37,591 bases of DNA from Clostridium sp. (GCA_023667695.1 JAMOZY010000025.1:1-37591), one strand, 5' to 3'. Shown: positions 16,717 through 24,543, counted from the stretch's first letter. Numbers and translations: made by a program. The notes: generated by a model not told the origin, from the sequence alone.

Positions 16717-18413
16717 TCTGTCACACCTTCTACTGCACTGTCCTGGCTGACGGAAAAATCCATTCCCGTAGTCAAATCCTGAATCTGGCTGGTATATGCC
16801 CTATCATCCATCTGCAATATTTCCTTTGCCTCTGTCTCACTCAGACCATATGTATTCGTCAGCGCCGCCAGAATCTTTGTTTTTGCAATATTCAAATCGT
16901 CTACAATACCCAAAGCCACGGCATCATCATAATATACATCATACTTATCCAGTCCCTGTAATAATGCATCCAGAGCCAGGTCCGGCTGATTCAGAATTAC
17001 ATAATTCTGATATGCCTCATACTGACGCTCCACATACATAACCGTATAAATCTGAGCCTCCAGCTCCTGGTGCTGCTCCTTTACCTCCACACCAAGAATC
17101 TCCCGGTAAGCCAGACCATACCTCTGCCGTTCAAAATAATTTGTTGCCTTTGCAATAACCAGCGTGTAATCAAATACAGAAGTGCCAATAATGACAAATC
17201 CGCCTACACCAAGGAAAAACAGCATTACAATGGCAACCAGCACCTTGTTCAGCTTCTTCTCCGGACCTTCCTCCGCCAGCAGCCGCTCCTCTTCTTCCTT
17301 TTTTGCCGCCTTCTTTGCCGCCACCTTCGCTGTTTTATCCGCCTGATTCGAACGCTTTTTTGCATCCGATTCTGCCTTTTTTGCCTTACGCTGTTCCTTT
17401 TTCTCCAGCTTCGCCTGCAGCTTTTCTTCCTTTGCCTTCGCAAGAGCCTCCTCCTGCTCCGGTGTTAATTCATCTTCTTCATCATCCTCGCCAAATAAAA
17501 TATCCCAAAAGGTCTTTTTCTTTGGTTCCTTCTTTACCTCTTCTACATCTGCCAGCTCCGGCGGAATTTCGAAATCCGGAATCTCATCCTCCTCCGGTAT
17601 GGGCTGGGATGCCATCTTGCTGTTTTCCTCGATACCCAGCATGGAAAATAAATCATCCATATCACTGCCGGACTCTGCCGGCTCTTCTGCATCTGAAGGC
17701 GCTTCCTCTTCCTTTGGCGCATCAATTTCTCCAAATACCTCCTGAAACAATGCGTCAATATCAGAAGAATCATTCTCCGTATGCTGGGAATCCTCTTCTT
17801 CCTGCAAGGCGGTATCCGAAGGTACTTCTTCCTGCAAGGCGGTATCCAAAGGTACCTCCTCCACAGCTGCTTCCGGTACCACTGCTTCGGCTGGTGCTTC
17901 TTCTGCCTCTGGAGCCGGAGCTTCCTCCACCATCTCCATACTTACCGGCTCTGAATCCTCCAAATCCGCTACCGTAACCCTGCCGGTCGGTTCTTCTTCC
18001 TGCAGCTTTCGGAATTCCTGCTCAAATAAATCATCCTCGGATTCATCCAGGTACATTTCATCTATATCCAATTCATTTACATTCTCTAAATCCTTCTGGA
18101 GGGGAACCGGATTCACATCCATTTTGGTTACATCCAAATCATCAAAATCAATGTCATCAAAATCCATGGCCTCCATATCCATATCCGCCTGCTGGTCCAG
18201 CTCATCCAATTCAGAAATCTCCTCCATCGGTATCTCGGAATCCGACCATGCAATATCGTTAATATGTCCGGCATCTGCTGTAAGAGTCTCCTCCAGCATA
18301 TCCCCGCTGTCCGATAAGGAAGCTTCCATAGAAGATAGTTCCGACATATCCGAAGCGTCACTATCCGGATGTTCTAAGCCTTTTAATAATTGATCCAAAT
18401 AATTTTCGTCCAT
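16713..18413 (-). CDS. Large acidic single-pass membrane protein of unknown function
   Basis: This 566-residue protein has four parts. The first is an Asp/Glu-rich, probably disordered cytosolic region (1-310) with DFDDIDFDDLD-like runs. The second is a highly charged Lys/Ala/Glu stretch (about 315-385), likely an extended helix. The third is one membrane helix (about 390-416, VLVAIVMLFFLGVGGFVII). The fourth is a C-terminal domain of about 150 residues with helical pairs such as RYGLAYREILGVEV and QPDLALDALLQGLDKY that resemble TPR-like repeats. A 10-residue tandem repeat lies near 190-210. AAGGTGG precedes the ATG. It heads the hisH-hisF-GNAT operon with an ATGA overlap. I do not recognise a named family. 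Confidence 0.85.
   Translation of the reverse strand: MDENYLDQLLKGLEHPDSDASDMSELSSMEASLSDSGDMLEETLTADAGHINDIAWSDSEIPMEEISELDELDQQADMDMEAMDFDDIDFDDLDVTKMDVNPVPLQKDLENVNELDIDEMYLDESEDDLFEQEFRKLQEEEPTGRVTVADLEDSEPVSMEMVEEAPAPEAEEAPAEAVVPEAAVEEVPLDTALQEEVPSDTALQEEEDSQHTENDSSDIDALFQEVFGEIDAPKEEEAPSDAEEPAESGSDMDDLFSMLGIEENSKMASQPIPEEDEIPDFEIPPELADVEEVKKEPKKKTFWDILFGEDDEEDELTPEQEEALAKAKEEKLQAKLEKKEQRKAKKAESDAKKRSNQADKTAKVAAKKAAKKEEEERLLAEEGPEKKLNKVLVAIVMLFFLGVGGFVIIGTSVFDYTLVIAKATNYFERQRYGLAYREILGVEVKEQHQELEAQIYTVMYVERQYEAYQNYVILNQPDLALDALLQGLDKYDVYYDDAVALGIVDDLNIAKTKILAALTNTYGLSETEAKEILQMDDRAYTSQIQDLTTGMDFSVSQDSAVEGVTE
17796..17855 (-). repeat. 30-bp tandem repeat in the acidic membrane protein gene (2 copies)
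   Basis: Units 17796-17825 and 17826-17855 differ by a single base. They encode DTALQEEVP-type decapeptides in the disordered acidic region, so copy-number change would be in frame. Confidence 0.9.
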
Positions 18414-18462
18414 ATATCCACCTTCTCTAAAATTTATCCTTTATTAAAACACTCTCTTGTTA

Positions 18463-18491
18463 ACTATACAATAAGCCCAAATAAAAAACAA
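18463..18491 (-). promoter_or_regulatory. Predicted promoter for the acidic membrane protein-his operon
   Basis: TTGTTT (18486-18491) and TATAGT (18463-18468) are separated by 17 bp. Its -35 lies one base away from the -35 of the divergent plus-strand promoter. Confidence 0.65.
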
Positions 18492-18492
18492 G

Positions 18493-18521
18493 TTGCATTT
18501 CGCAGGGAAATATTATATATT
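18493..18521 (+). promoter_or_regulatory. Predicted promoter for the DUF6465-like gene
   Basis: TTGCAT (18493-18498) and TATATT (18516-18521) are separated by 17 bp. The start codon is 43 bp downstream of the -10 and has a strong site, AAAGGAGG. Confidence 0.65.
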
Positions 18522-18563
18522 AAGAGTGGGTTAGTGAGTGTGCATTATAAAGGAGGAAAAAAA

Positions 18564-18764
18564 ATGAAGTCTTCAATGTATGTGGAATTTCAGGGAAAAC
18601 AATTAGATGAAAAAGAAATCATTGCTGCTGCTAAGAAAATCTGGGTTGAAAACGGCAATAAAGCTTCCGAGTTAAAGGCACTTCAGTTGTACATAAAGCC
18701 GGAAGACAACACAGCATACTATGTGTTTAATGAAGAAGTACGTGGCAGTTTTCCGTTAGATTAA
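18564..18764 (+). CDS. Small DUF6465-like protein
   Basis: This 66-residue soluble protein starts at the ATG following AAAGGAGG. An upstream in-frame extension to 18390 runs through the promoter and is rejected. The sequence MYVEFQGKQLDE, a helix EIIAAAKKIW, and the C-terminal YIKPEDNTAYYVFNEE resemble, from memory, the DUF6465 family of small Clostridia proteins, whose function is unknown. The assignment to that family is moderate. It is one of only two plus-strand genes in the window and is monocistronic, with its own promoter and a strong terminator. Confidence 0.85.
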   Translation: MKSSMYVEFQGKQLDEKEIIAAAKKIWVENGNKASELKALQLYIKPEDNTAYYVFNEEVRGSFPLD

Positions 18765-18780
18765 CGCAAGTTTACAAAAG

Positions 18781-18811
18781 AAAGACCGGAGCATAATGCT
18801 CCGGTCTTTTT
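18781..18811. terminator. Bidirectional intrinsic terminator
   Basis: A perfect 13-bp stem (18781-18793 with 18797-18809) around a 3-nt loop has T-runs on the plus-strand exit and A-rich sequence on the other side. It therefore can serve both the plus-strand small gene (ending 18764) and the minus-strand cheV (ending 18815). Confidence 0.9.
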
Positions 18812-18814
18812 ATG

Positions 18815-19720
18815 TTACTGATTATATCCGACCAGTTCATCAATAATACGTACCAAATCGCCAATCTCCGGCTTTGAAATCTGTGCGTTAGCACCCAGGC
18901 TTTCCCCTTTTCGCTTCATATCGTCATTAATCAGTGAGGAAAAAACGATAATCGGAATATTCTTCAATTCGTCGTCCTCCCGTACCAGACGCAGCAACCG
19001 GTGTCCATCCATAACCGGCATTTCAATATCCGTAATCAGCAGCTTCACTCCATACTGCACGCCGTTATTTTTCTTCAGGGTGCATATGGTATCCCATGCC
19101 TCCTGCCCATTGGCCTTCATGGTCAGATTCGTATATCCGGCACGCTCTAAGGAATCCCGAATCATGGTAGAAAGCATCGGGGAATCTTCTGCTACCAGAA
19201 TCGGTACATCACTTCGTTCCCGTTCTCCCAATGCATCAATCTGAGACACCTTCAAACTGGTCTCCGGACAAATATCTTCTACAATCCGCTCAAAATCCAG
19301 AATCAGAATCAGCCGGTCCTCCTGCTTGATAATACCCGTTGACATACCGCTGCCATTGGCATTAATCGTGGCATCCGGCTTTACGATATCGCGCCAGGAT
19401 ACCCGGTGAATGCCCAATACATGCTCTACATGGAACGCAATATGCAGATTATTGAAATTCGTAACAATCAGCATACCCGTATCGGATTCTTCCTGTTCAA
19501 ATCCAAGTATGCCAAACAAATCCATCACTGTTATAATGACGCCTCTTGGCATAAACATTCCCTCGATACAAGGATGGGAATTCGGAATCGGTGTAATGGA
19601 CTGCATTGGAAGGATTTCTTCCACCTTTGCCACATTAATTCCATAATGATTGCCACCCACAACAAATTCCAGCACTTCTAATTCATTGGTTCCACTTTCT
19701 AATAAAATCTTAGTCTCCAA
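18815..19720 (-). CDS. cheV: Chemotaxis coupling protein CheV (CheW domain plus receiver)
   Basis: CheV links chemoreceptors to CheA and is modulated by phosphorylation of its own receiver domain. Residues 1-155 form a CheW-like domain (FVVGGNHYGINVAKVEEIL, IPNSHPCIEGMF, PRGVIITVMDL). Residues about 170-300 form a receiver with the acidic pocket in VAEDSP, the phospho-acceptor Asp in LLITDIEMPVMDG, and the conserved Lys in QISKPE. The start is TTG, preceded by GGGAGG. It follows a lipoprotein gene by 12 bp and is probably co-transcribed with the OmpR-type two-component genes upstream. No chemoreceptor, cheA or flagellar gene is in the window. Confidence 0.93.
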   Translation of the reverse strand: METKILLESGTNELEVLEFVVGGNHYGINVAKVEEILPMQSITPIPNSHPCIEGMFMPRGVIITVMDLFGILGFEQEESDTGMLIVTNFNNLHIAFHVEHVLGIHRVSWRDIVKPDATINANGSGMSTGIIKQEDRLILILDFERIVEDICPETSLKVSQIDALGERERSDVPILVAEDSPMLSTMIRDSLERAGYTNLTMKANGQEAWDTICTLKKNNGVQYGVKLLITDIEMPVMDGHRLLRLVREDDELKNIPIIVFSSLINDDMKRKGESLGANAQISKPEIGDLVRIIDELVGYNQ

Positions 19721-19732
19721 AACGATTCCTCC

Positions 19733-20434
19733 CTATTGCACATGTATAACATAGTTTTGTTCCTGATAAGTAATCCGAAGCTCTAAAGATTCCGCCTCAT
19801 CGAGCCAGGAATCCGATACCTGAAAAATCAAGACTGCGGACTGCTCCTGCTCCGGAGCAATGGTTCCCTGGAAGGTTCCTAAATCCTCTGTTAATATCGT
19901 CAGCATTGGCTCCACATGCTTCGAACCATTTACCAATAGCTGATAATCCAACTGTGCATGCAGCAAATCGACTTCCTGCTCCTGTGCAGACAGATTCTGA
20001 ATCTGAAAACGCAACACTGCCAGCTTGCTGCCTTCCGCTGCATTTAAATCAACATAAGACTCCTCTGGTTCTCCGTCCGGATAGGAATCTACAAATGTAC
20101 AATCCCCATAGGTAATGGACAAATCTTCCCGTCCAAGAATCGCAGCAATATCGGAAACAGAGGCTGCCGATTCTTCCGCTTCTGTTGTTGCCGCCGGTTC
20201 CTCCGTATCGGAAGCTGCCGCCGGTTCTTCGGTTGTATTCTCCGTTGTCTCCGGAAGCTCGGCTTCCTCTCCGATTTCTACCAGATGGCTTTGATAATTC
20301 GCATCGTATTCTAATAATAAATCTGCCGCATATTCTGCCATAATCCGGTTTTGTTCCTCTGATATTTCCGTTCCACAGCCGGTCAACAGAACAGCCAGAG
20401 CCAGAATTGCAGGCAGGCACCTTAAATGTTTCAC
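19733..20434 (-). CDS. Putative lipoprotein with acidic linker
   Basis: Residues 1-20 form a signal peptide ending in the lipobox LLTGC, so the mature protein should be lipid-anchored outside the cell. A Glu/Thr/Ala-rich linker follows. The C-terminal domain of about 120 residues (GDCTFVDSYPDGE onward) alternates polar and hydrophobic residues, as in small beta-sandwich domains of the DUF4352/DUF5105 kind, but I cannot assign it firmly. The start is the GTG at 20434 with GGAGG seven bases upstream (233 residues). A TTG at 20452 has no site. It lies between the histidine kinase gene and cheV. Confidence 0.8.
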   Translation of the reverse strand: MKHLRCLPAILALAVLLTGCGTEISEEQNRIMAEYAADLLLEYDANYQSHLVEIGEEAELPETTENTTEEPAAASDTEEPAATTEAEESAASVSDIAAILGREDLSITYGDCTFVDSYPDGEPEESYVDLNAAEGSKLAVLRFQIQNLSAQEQEVDLLHAQLDYQLLVNGSKHVEPMLTILTEDLGTFQGTIAPEQEQSAVLIFQVSDSWLDEAESLELRITYQEQNYVIHVQ

Positions 20435-20487
20435 AGAGACACCTCCACTCAATATTAATATGATTTTATCACGTTTCTAATGTATCA

Positions 20488-21951
20488 TCAAGAAATATCC
20501 GTGTCCAGATTAAAATAAAATTCCACTCCCTCCGGAACATTTCTGACGCCATATCCTTTTCCATGGGCTTCCATGGCGGCTGCTACAATGGATAATCCAA
20601 TGCCGCTTCCCCCATATTCCCTGGTTCTTGCCTTATCTACCTTATAGAACTTAATCCACAGCTTCTGCATTTCTTCTTCCGGAATCTGGCTTCCGGTATT
20701 AAACACCACAATCTGCAATTCCTTATCCAACGGAATAAACCGGACGATAATCTTTCCCTGCAGAGATACATAATGCATGGCGTTGGTCAGGTAATTGGTG
20801 GCGGCCTCTTCAATCAGAAATTCATCCGCCCACACATACAGCGGATGCTCTGCCTGAATTTCCAGGACAGCATTTTTTTCTTCCAGTAGGATGTCAGATG
20901 TATTGCAGATGTTCCGAATCAGCTCCACAATATCGAATCGGGATACCTGTACCTGACCGCTTCCAAACTCCAATTCATTCAGAGACAACAGCTTTTTCAC
21001 CATATTATTCATTTTATTTGCTTCATCCATAATGACGTCACAATAAAACTCCCGGCTCTCCGGGTCATCATGAATGCTTTCCTTCAAGCCCTCGGCATAG
21101 CCCTGAATCAATGCAATGGGCGTCTTTAGTTCATGGGAAACATGGGACAAAAACTCCTTCCGCATTTCATCAATTTGATTTTTATTCTCAATATCATGCT
21201 GCAATTCGTTATTGGCTGTCTTTAATTCCGAAATGGCAGACTCCAGCTTGGTAGACAGCCGATTCATACTGTCTCCCAGTTCTCCTACTTCATCCTTGGA
21301 ATTCACCTGAATCCGGGCATCAAAATCCAGATTGGACATACGCCTTGCCACAATCGCCATATCATGAATCGGCTTGGTAAAATACCGGCTGATACAGAAA
21401 ATCACAATGGCAGCCAGAAACAAAATGGACAGACTGAAATAGAGAAAGATACGATTTGTAAATATAGCACTATTATTTACCGCATCTCTGGAGGTACGGA
21501 TAACAATCATATAGCCATTGCTTAAATATCCAATCAAATCATAATAACCGGTATCCATGCGGTCATCCTGATGAATCTCAATAATATATGGCTTTTCCTC
21601 GGCCAGATAACCGGGATTCTTCATCAGCCTTGTCATAGACATCAGGCTATCCAGCATCAGTCCCTGTTCATTGGTGGTCGTATATACGGTACCCCTGCCG
21701 TCACTGACAACAATAATGGCGTTATTGGGATTATTCAGACCTTCAAATCCAAGCTTTAGCTCTTCCTCACTCCACCGGCTGTCGGAGAACAGCATATTCA
21801 CCTGTGTATACAGGCTTTCCATATTATTCTCTGCTCTTGCTTCAAACCAGAAAAAGGAACCCCTGCGATAGAGCATCCAGCTTCCTCCAATAATCAGGGC
21901 GATAAAAAACAGAGAAACAATCGTTAATTTGAACTGAATGGAATGTCTCAT
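20488..21951 (-). CDS. Sensor histidine kinase (HAMP, HisKA, HATPase)
   Basis: This 487-residue membrane kinase has a first membrane helix at about 8-28 and an extracellular sensor region of about 130 residues. A second helix (about 167-190), a HAMP linker (KPIHDMAIVARRM...) and a dimerisation helix follow, with phospho-acceptor His in HVSHELKTPIALIQGYAEG. The ATP-binding domain has the N-box NYLTNAMHYV and G-box YGGSGIGLSI. It is the cognate partner of the regulator upstream, whose stop overlaps its ATG as ATGA. The signal it senses is not evident. The next gene downstream is a lipoprotein, which could be a target or an accessory sensor. Confidence 0.95.
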   Translation of the reverse strand: MRHSIQFKLTIVSLFFIALIIGGSWMLYRRGSFFWFEARAENNMESLYTQVNMLFSDSRWSEEELKLGFEGLNNPNNAIIVVSDGRGTVYTTTNEQGLMLDSLMSMTRLMKNPGYLAEEKPYIIEIHQDDRMDTGYYDLIGYLSNGYMIVIRTSRDAVNNSAIFTNRIFLYFSLSILFLAAIVIFCISRYFTKPIHDMAIVARRMSNLDFDARIQVNSKDEVGELGDSMNRLSTKLESAISELKTANNELQHDIENKNQIDEMRKEFLSHVSHELKTPIALIQGYAEGLKESIHDDPESREFYCDVIMDEANKMNNMVKKLLSLNELEFGSGQVQVSRFDIVELIRNICNTSDILLEEKNAVLEIQAEHPLYVWADEFLIEEAATNYLTNAMHYVSLQGKIIVRFIPLDKELQIVVFNTGSQIPEEEMQKLWIKFYKVDKARTREYGGSGIGLSIVAAAMEAHGKGYGVRNVPEGVEFYFNLDTDIS

Positions 21952-22628
21952 TGCGGCACCTCAAACTTATATCCCATTCCCCAAATGGTCTTAATATACT
22001 CGCCCTTATCCTTCATTTTACTGCGGAGCTTTTTCACATGGGTATCAATGGTTCTGGCATCCCCAAAATAATCATAATTCCATACGTTATTCAGAATCTT
22101 TTCCCGGGATAAGGCAACGCCCTGATTCATAACGAAGTAATGCAGTAATTCAAATTCCTTAAAGCTTAATTCAATCGGTTCCCCATCCAGCTTTACCATA
22201 TGCGCATTCACATCCAGCTCGATTCCCCCTGCCTGTAATACATCCGCAGCCTGCAGATGACTGGTCCGGCGCAGCACAGCCTCCACCCGGGCAACCAGAA
22301 TCTTGGGACTGAATGGTTTCGTAATGTATTCATCAATTCCCAGCTCATATCCCAGCAGTTCGTCCCGCTCATCTGCTTTTGCCGTCAGCATGATAATCGG
22401 CACCTTGGAATACTGCCGTACCTCCTTACACACCTGCCAGCCGTCCAGCTTAGGCATCATGACATCCAAAATAATCAGGGAAATATCCTTCGTATCAAAA
22501 AAAATCTCCAGCGCTGCTTCCCCGTCTTCGGCTTCTACAACCAGAAATCCCTTGTGGAGCAAAAAATCCTTTACCAGCTTCCGCATTCTGCTTTCATCAT
22601 CCACAACCAGTATTTTTATCTTATCCAT
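21948..22628 (-). CDS. OmpR/PhoB-family response regulator
   Basis: This protein has a receiver domain (1-120) with VVDDES, the phospho-acceptor Asp in LIILDVMMPKLDGW, and Lys in YITKPF. A winged-helix DNA-binding domain follows (about 130-226) with SFKEFELLHYFV and ARTIDTHVKKLRSKM. The ATG at 22628 is preferred over one at 22634 because the GGGGG site is seven bases from the former and one base from the latter. It is coupled to the kinase gene by a 4-bp overlap. Confidence 0.96.
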   Translation of the reverse strand: MDKIKILVVDDESRMRKLVKDFLLHKGFLVVEAEDGEAALEIFFDTKDISLIILDVMMPKLDGWQVCKEVRQYSKVPIIMLTAKADERDELLGYELGIDEYITKPFSPKILVARVEAVLRRTSHLQAADVLQAGGIELDVNAHMVKLDGEPIELSFKEFELLHYFVMNQGVALSREKILNNVWNYDYFGDARTIDTHVKKLRSKMKDKGEYIKTIWGMGYKFEVPQ

Positions 22629-22675
22629 GTACATACCCCCAACGGCTCATCTTTTCTCTGACTATAGCAAAGGAA

Positions 22676-22704
22676 TATGTAAAAACTGTGAAATTCATAC
22701 GCAA
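22676..22704 (-). promoter_or_regulatory. Possible promoter for the response regulator-kinase operon
   Basis: TTGCGT (22699-22704) and TACATA (22676-22681) are 17 bp apart. The match to consensus is moderate, suggesting a regulated promoter. An inverted repeat lies just upstream. Confidence 0.4.
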
Positions 22705-22711
22705 ATTCATC

Positions 22712-22739
22712 TTTTTCCGGCTGACTATATCCGGAAAAA
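22712..22739. repeat. 9-bp inverted repeat upstream of the response regulator promoter
   Basis: TTTTTCCGG-type arms at 22712-22720 and 22731-22739 flank a 10-bp centre. On the minus strand no U-tract follows, so it is a poor terminator for the upstream gene. Its position eight bases upstream of the predicted -35 would suit an operator. Confidence 0.5.
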
Positions 22740-22765
22740 TTCTATACCGGAAGCCCGGTTTTGAC

Positions 22766-23392
22766 TTATTCATCCTTTGGGTTATTATCTTCCGGATTCT
22801 CTACCGATGCATCCGAGGCTTCGCCCGGTGAGATGCCAAGCTCTGCTTCCCGTTCCCGAATCTCTGCCTCCCGTCTGGTCAAATCCTCCTCCCAGCTGGC
22901 ATACCGGTTTAATATCTTATTTTCCGTATTAATATATCCTACATTCGGATTCAGAACCGTAATCACAAACATGGCAATGATTACACCAAGCATTACAAAT
23001 ATGGAAATCCGATACTTACGGTTTACCGTCTCCATTTTCTGATTCTCATTCTGTAAAAATTCTAACTGTTCCTGCTTTCTACGGGGAAACCCAGCAGAGG
23101 GCCGCACATAAATATATGGGATATCCGCTTCATTCATATGCAAATCCTCTACCAGATATTCCCGAAACTCCGATAAAAACTGCAGACCGACTAATGTCTT
23201 AAATACCTTCCGCTCCACCAGCCTTTTATAAAGCGCCGTAACCTCATCCAGATTATTCAAATCCATCCGTTCCTTCAGTGCTTCTACATTCCGCTGCTCC
23301 CGTAATGCCTCCTGGGCATCCCTATGACTGTCAAACAGGAATCCTCCAACAATCAGCCCCTGCTCTTCCGGAATCATTTGTTCTAATTCCAT
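22766..23392 (-). CDS. Single-pass membrane protein of unknown function
   Basis: This 208-residue protein has a soluble N-terminal region of about 115 residues (helical, with FDSHRDAQEALREQRNVEAL and YKRLVERKVFKTLVGLQFLSEFREYL). A charged segment, one membrane helix (about 131-147, IFVMLGVIIAMFVITVL), a further region and a C-terminal coiled-coil-like stretch (WEEDLTRREAEIREREAEL) follow, with an acidic tail. AAAGGAGGAGG precedes the ATG. It lies just upstream of the OmpR-type regulator. I recognise no family. Confidence 0.8.
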   Translation of the reverse strand: MELEQMIPEEQGLIVGGFLFDSHRDAQEALREQRNVEALKERMDLNNLDEVTALYKRLVERKVFKTLVGLQFLSEFREYLVEDLHMNEADIPYIYVRPSAGFPRRKQEQLEFLQNENQKMETVNRKYRISIFVMLGVIIAMFVITVLNPNVGYINTENKILNRYASWEEDLTRREAEIREREAELGISPGEASDASVENPEDNNPKDE

Positions 23393-23489
23393 ATGCCTCC
23401 TCCTTTCCGGTCACACATCTGCCATCCCAATGCCATCCCGCTCCCGCCGGAATCCATGATAAAGAGATGCTTGGTCTCCATTAGAATCT

Positions 23490-23527
23490 AAAAAGGATGT
23501 ACAAACTGCTGTCTGAACATCCTTTTT
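23490..23527 (-). terminator. Intrinsic terminator after the lipoprotein gene
   Basis: Arms AAAAAGGATGT and ACATCCTTTTT at the two ends pair over 11 bp around a 16-nt centre, ending in a T-run on the minus strand. It is 4 bp after the lipoprotein stop. It separates that gene from the membrane protein gene downstream. Confidence 0.8.
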
Positions 23528-23530
23528 TCT

Positions 23531-24082
23531 TTATTCTGCTTCCGCACCTTCCTCGGAATTATTCTCTTGAATTGCATCGCTTCCACCATTTGTCAGGGTA
23601 ATCTCATGTTCATTCGCCAACACATTCAATTGACTTTCATAATCTGAAAATATGGTTTCCGCTTCTGCAATCAGCTTATCTGCTTCATTCAGGATATCCG
23701 TATCGCAGGCAGTAATTGCCTCAGCTACCTTTTTCAATGCATCCATCTGCTTATTTGCACCATTGACACAAACCATTTTTACATTCTGTACTTCCTCTGT
23801 CTCCGGCGCTACTGCATTCAGCTCTGTCAGATAATTCTCATACTTTGGAATAATGGAATCATTCAAAGCAGTCAACAGTTGCTGGGAATCTGCTTCCTCA
23901 CTGGTCACATAGGAATTATATTCGTTAATGGCCTCCTTCTGCAAATTCTGGATTTCTGCCATCTCATTCAGATAGGTATATAAATCATCCTTTACTGCAT
24001 CCGCTTTCCCACAGGCAGTCACGCCAATCATCAATCCAACCAAAGCGGTCAATGCTGTTAGTTTTTTCATTATCCTTTTCAT
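23531..24082 (-). CDS. Putative lipoprotein, helical
   Basis: This 183-residue protein has a signal peptide and lipobox (GVTACGK, Cys near residue 24), so it should be anchored on the outer face of the membrane. The mature part is predicted to be mostly helical, with many Glu, Asn and Ala residues (YTYLNEMAEIQNLQKEAINEY, ADKLIAEAETIFSDYESQL) and a low-complexity acidic tail. A GAGGAAG site precedes the ATG. It appears monocistronic, with its own promoter and terminator. No function can be assigned. Confidence 0.85.
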   Translation of the reverse strand: MKRIMKKLTALTALVGLMIGVTACGKADAVKDDLYTYLNEMAEIQNLQKEAINEYNSYVTSEEADSQQLLTALNDSIIPKYENYLTELNAVAPETEEVQNVKMVCVNGANKQMDALKKVAEAITACDTDILNEADKLIAEAETIFSDYESQLNVLANEHEITLTNGGSDAIQENNSEEGAEAE

Positions 24083-24113
24083 TACTCTTCCTCTGTATCT
24101 TATATTTTAGACC

Positions 24114-24142
24114 ATTCTAACACACAAAAATTAAAAGTTCAA
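24114..24142 (-). promoter_or_regulatory. Predicted promoter for the 24-kb lipoprotein gene
   Basis: TTGAAC (24137-24142) and TAGAAT (24114-24119) with a 17-bp spacer give a leader of about 25 nt to the ATG at 24082. Confidence 0.7.
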
Positions 24143-24198
24143 TAAACAATCCACATTCTCCCCGTATGATATACAGGGTTCGTCTTAATGTGTGCAAA

Positions 24199-24543
24199 TG
24201 GAGCTGGCGGGAATCGAACCCGCGTCCGAAGGCCCATTCATTACAGTTTCTTCCATCATAGTCCGCATACATTCATTCCCTCAACCAGCCGCCTGCGAAC
24301 GGGCTGTCAGTCTCAGTAGCTTCATAAGTCTTCGACTGCCGCAAAGCTTAAGCAGCCGAGTGCCCCGTATGGATGAAGCCGGTAATCTCAAGCTACGGGA
24401 AACTCAAGGCCGACTGCTGCGCTTAGGCAGCTAATGCAAATTTTTCGTCTGCGTTTATATTTAGAGTTCTAAGTTTTAACGTGGTCCTAGTCCACGGATG
24501 GCTTCCATAATTTCAAAACCCCCGTCGAAACCAGTACAACCCC
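24199..24543 (-). ncRNA. ssrA: Transfer-messenger RNA (tmRNA)
   Basis: This RNA rescues stalled ribosomes and tags the incomplete protein for degradation. The 5' end GGGGUUG pairs with CAGCUCC at the 3' end (one G-U and one U-G pair). The T-arm GCGGG-TTCGATT-CCCGC and the typical 5' element CUGGUUUCGACGGGGG are visible. The tag reading frame is 24423-24452 and encodes ADEKFALAA followed by TAA, resuming at GCA. The length of about 345 nt is normal. The 3' discriminator A is followed by TTT, so CCA appears to be added after transcription. smpB, its protein partner, is 551 bp upstream. Confidence 0.95.

Noticed and set aside
17303-17977. Plus-strand Pro/Leu-rich frame of about 224 codons
   Set aside because: Antisense shadow of the acidic and Lys-rich region of the membrane protein gene.
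23383-23481. Possible 32-residue peptide (METKHLFIMDSGG start) ahead of the unknown membrane protein gene
   Set aside because: No ribosome site and it overlaps the start of the next gene; likely chance.
24160-24178. Small hairpin just after the tmRNA 3' end
   Set aside because: The 7-bp stem has no proper U-tract, so it is not a convincing terminator.
24192-24434. Plus-strand open frame of about 80 codons starting MQMELAGIEPASEGP
   Set aside because: It is the antisense of the tmRNA; this kind of peptide is a known artefact of translating the T-arm region.
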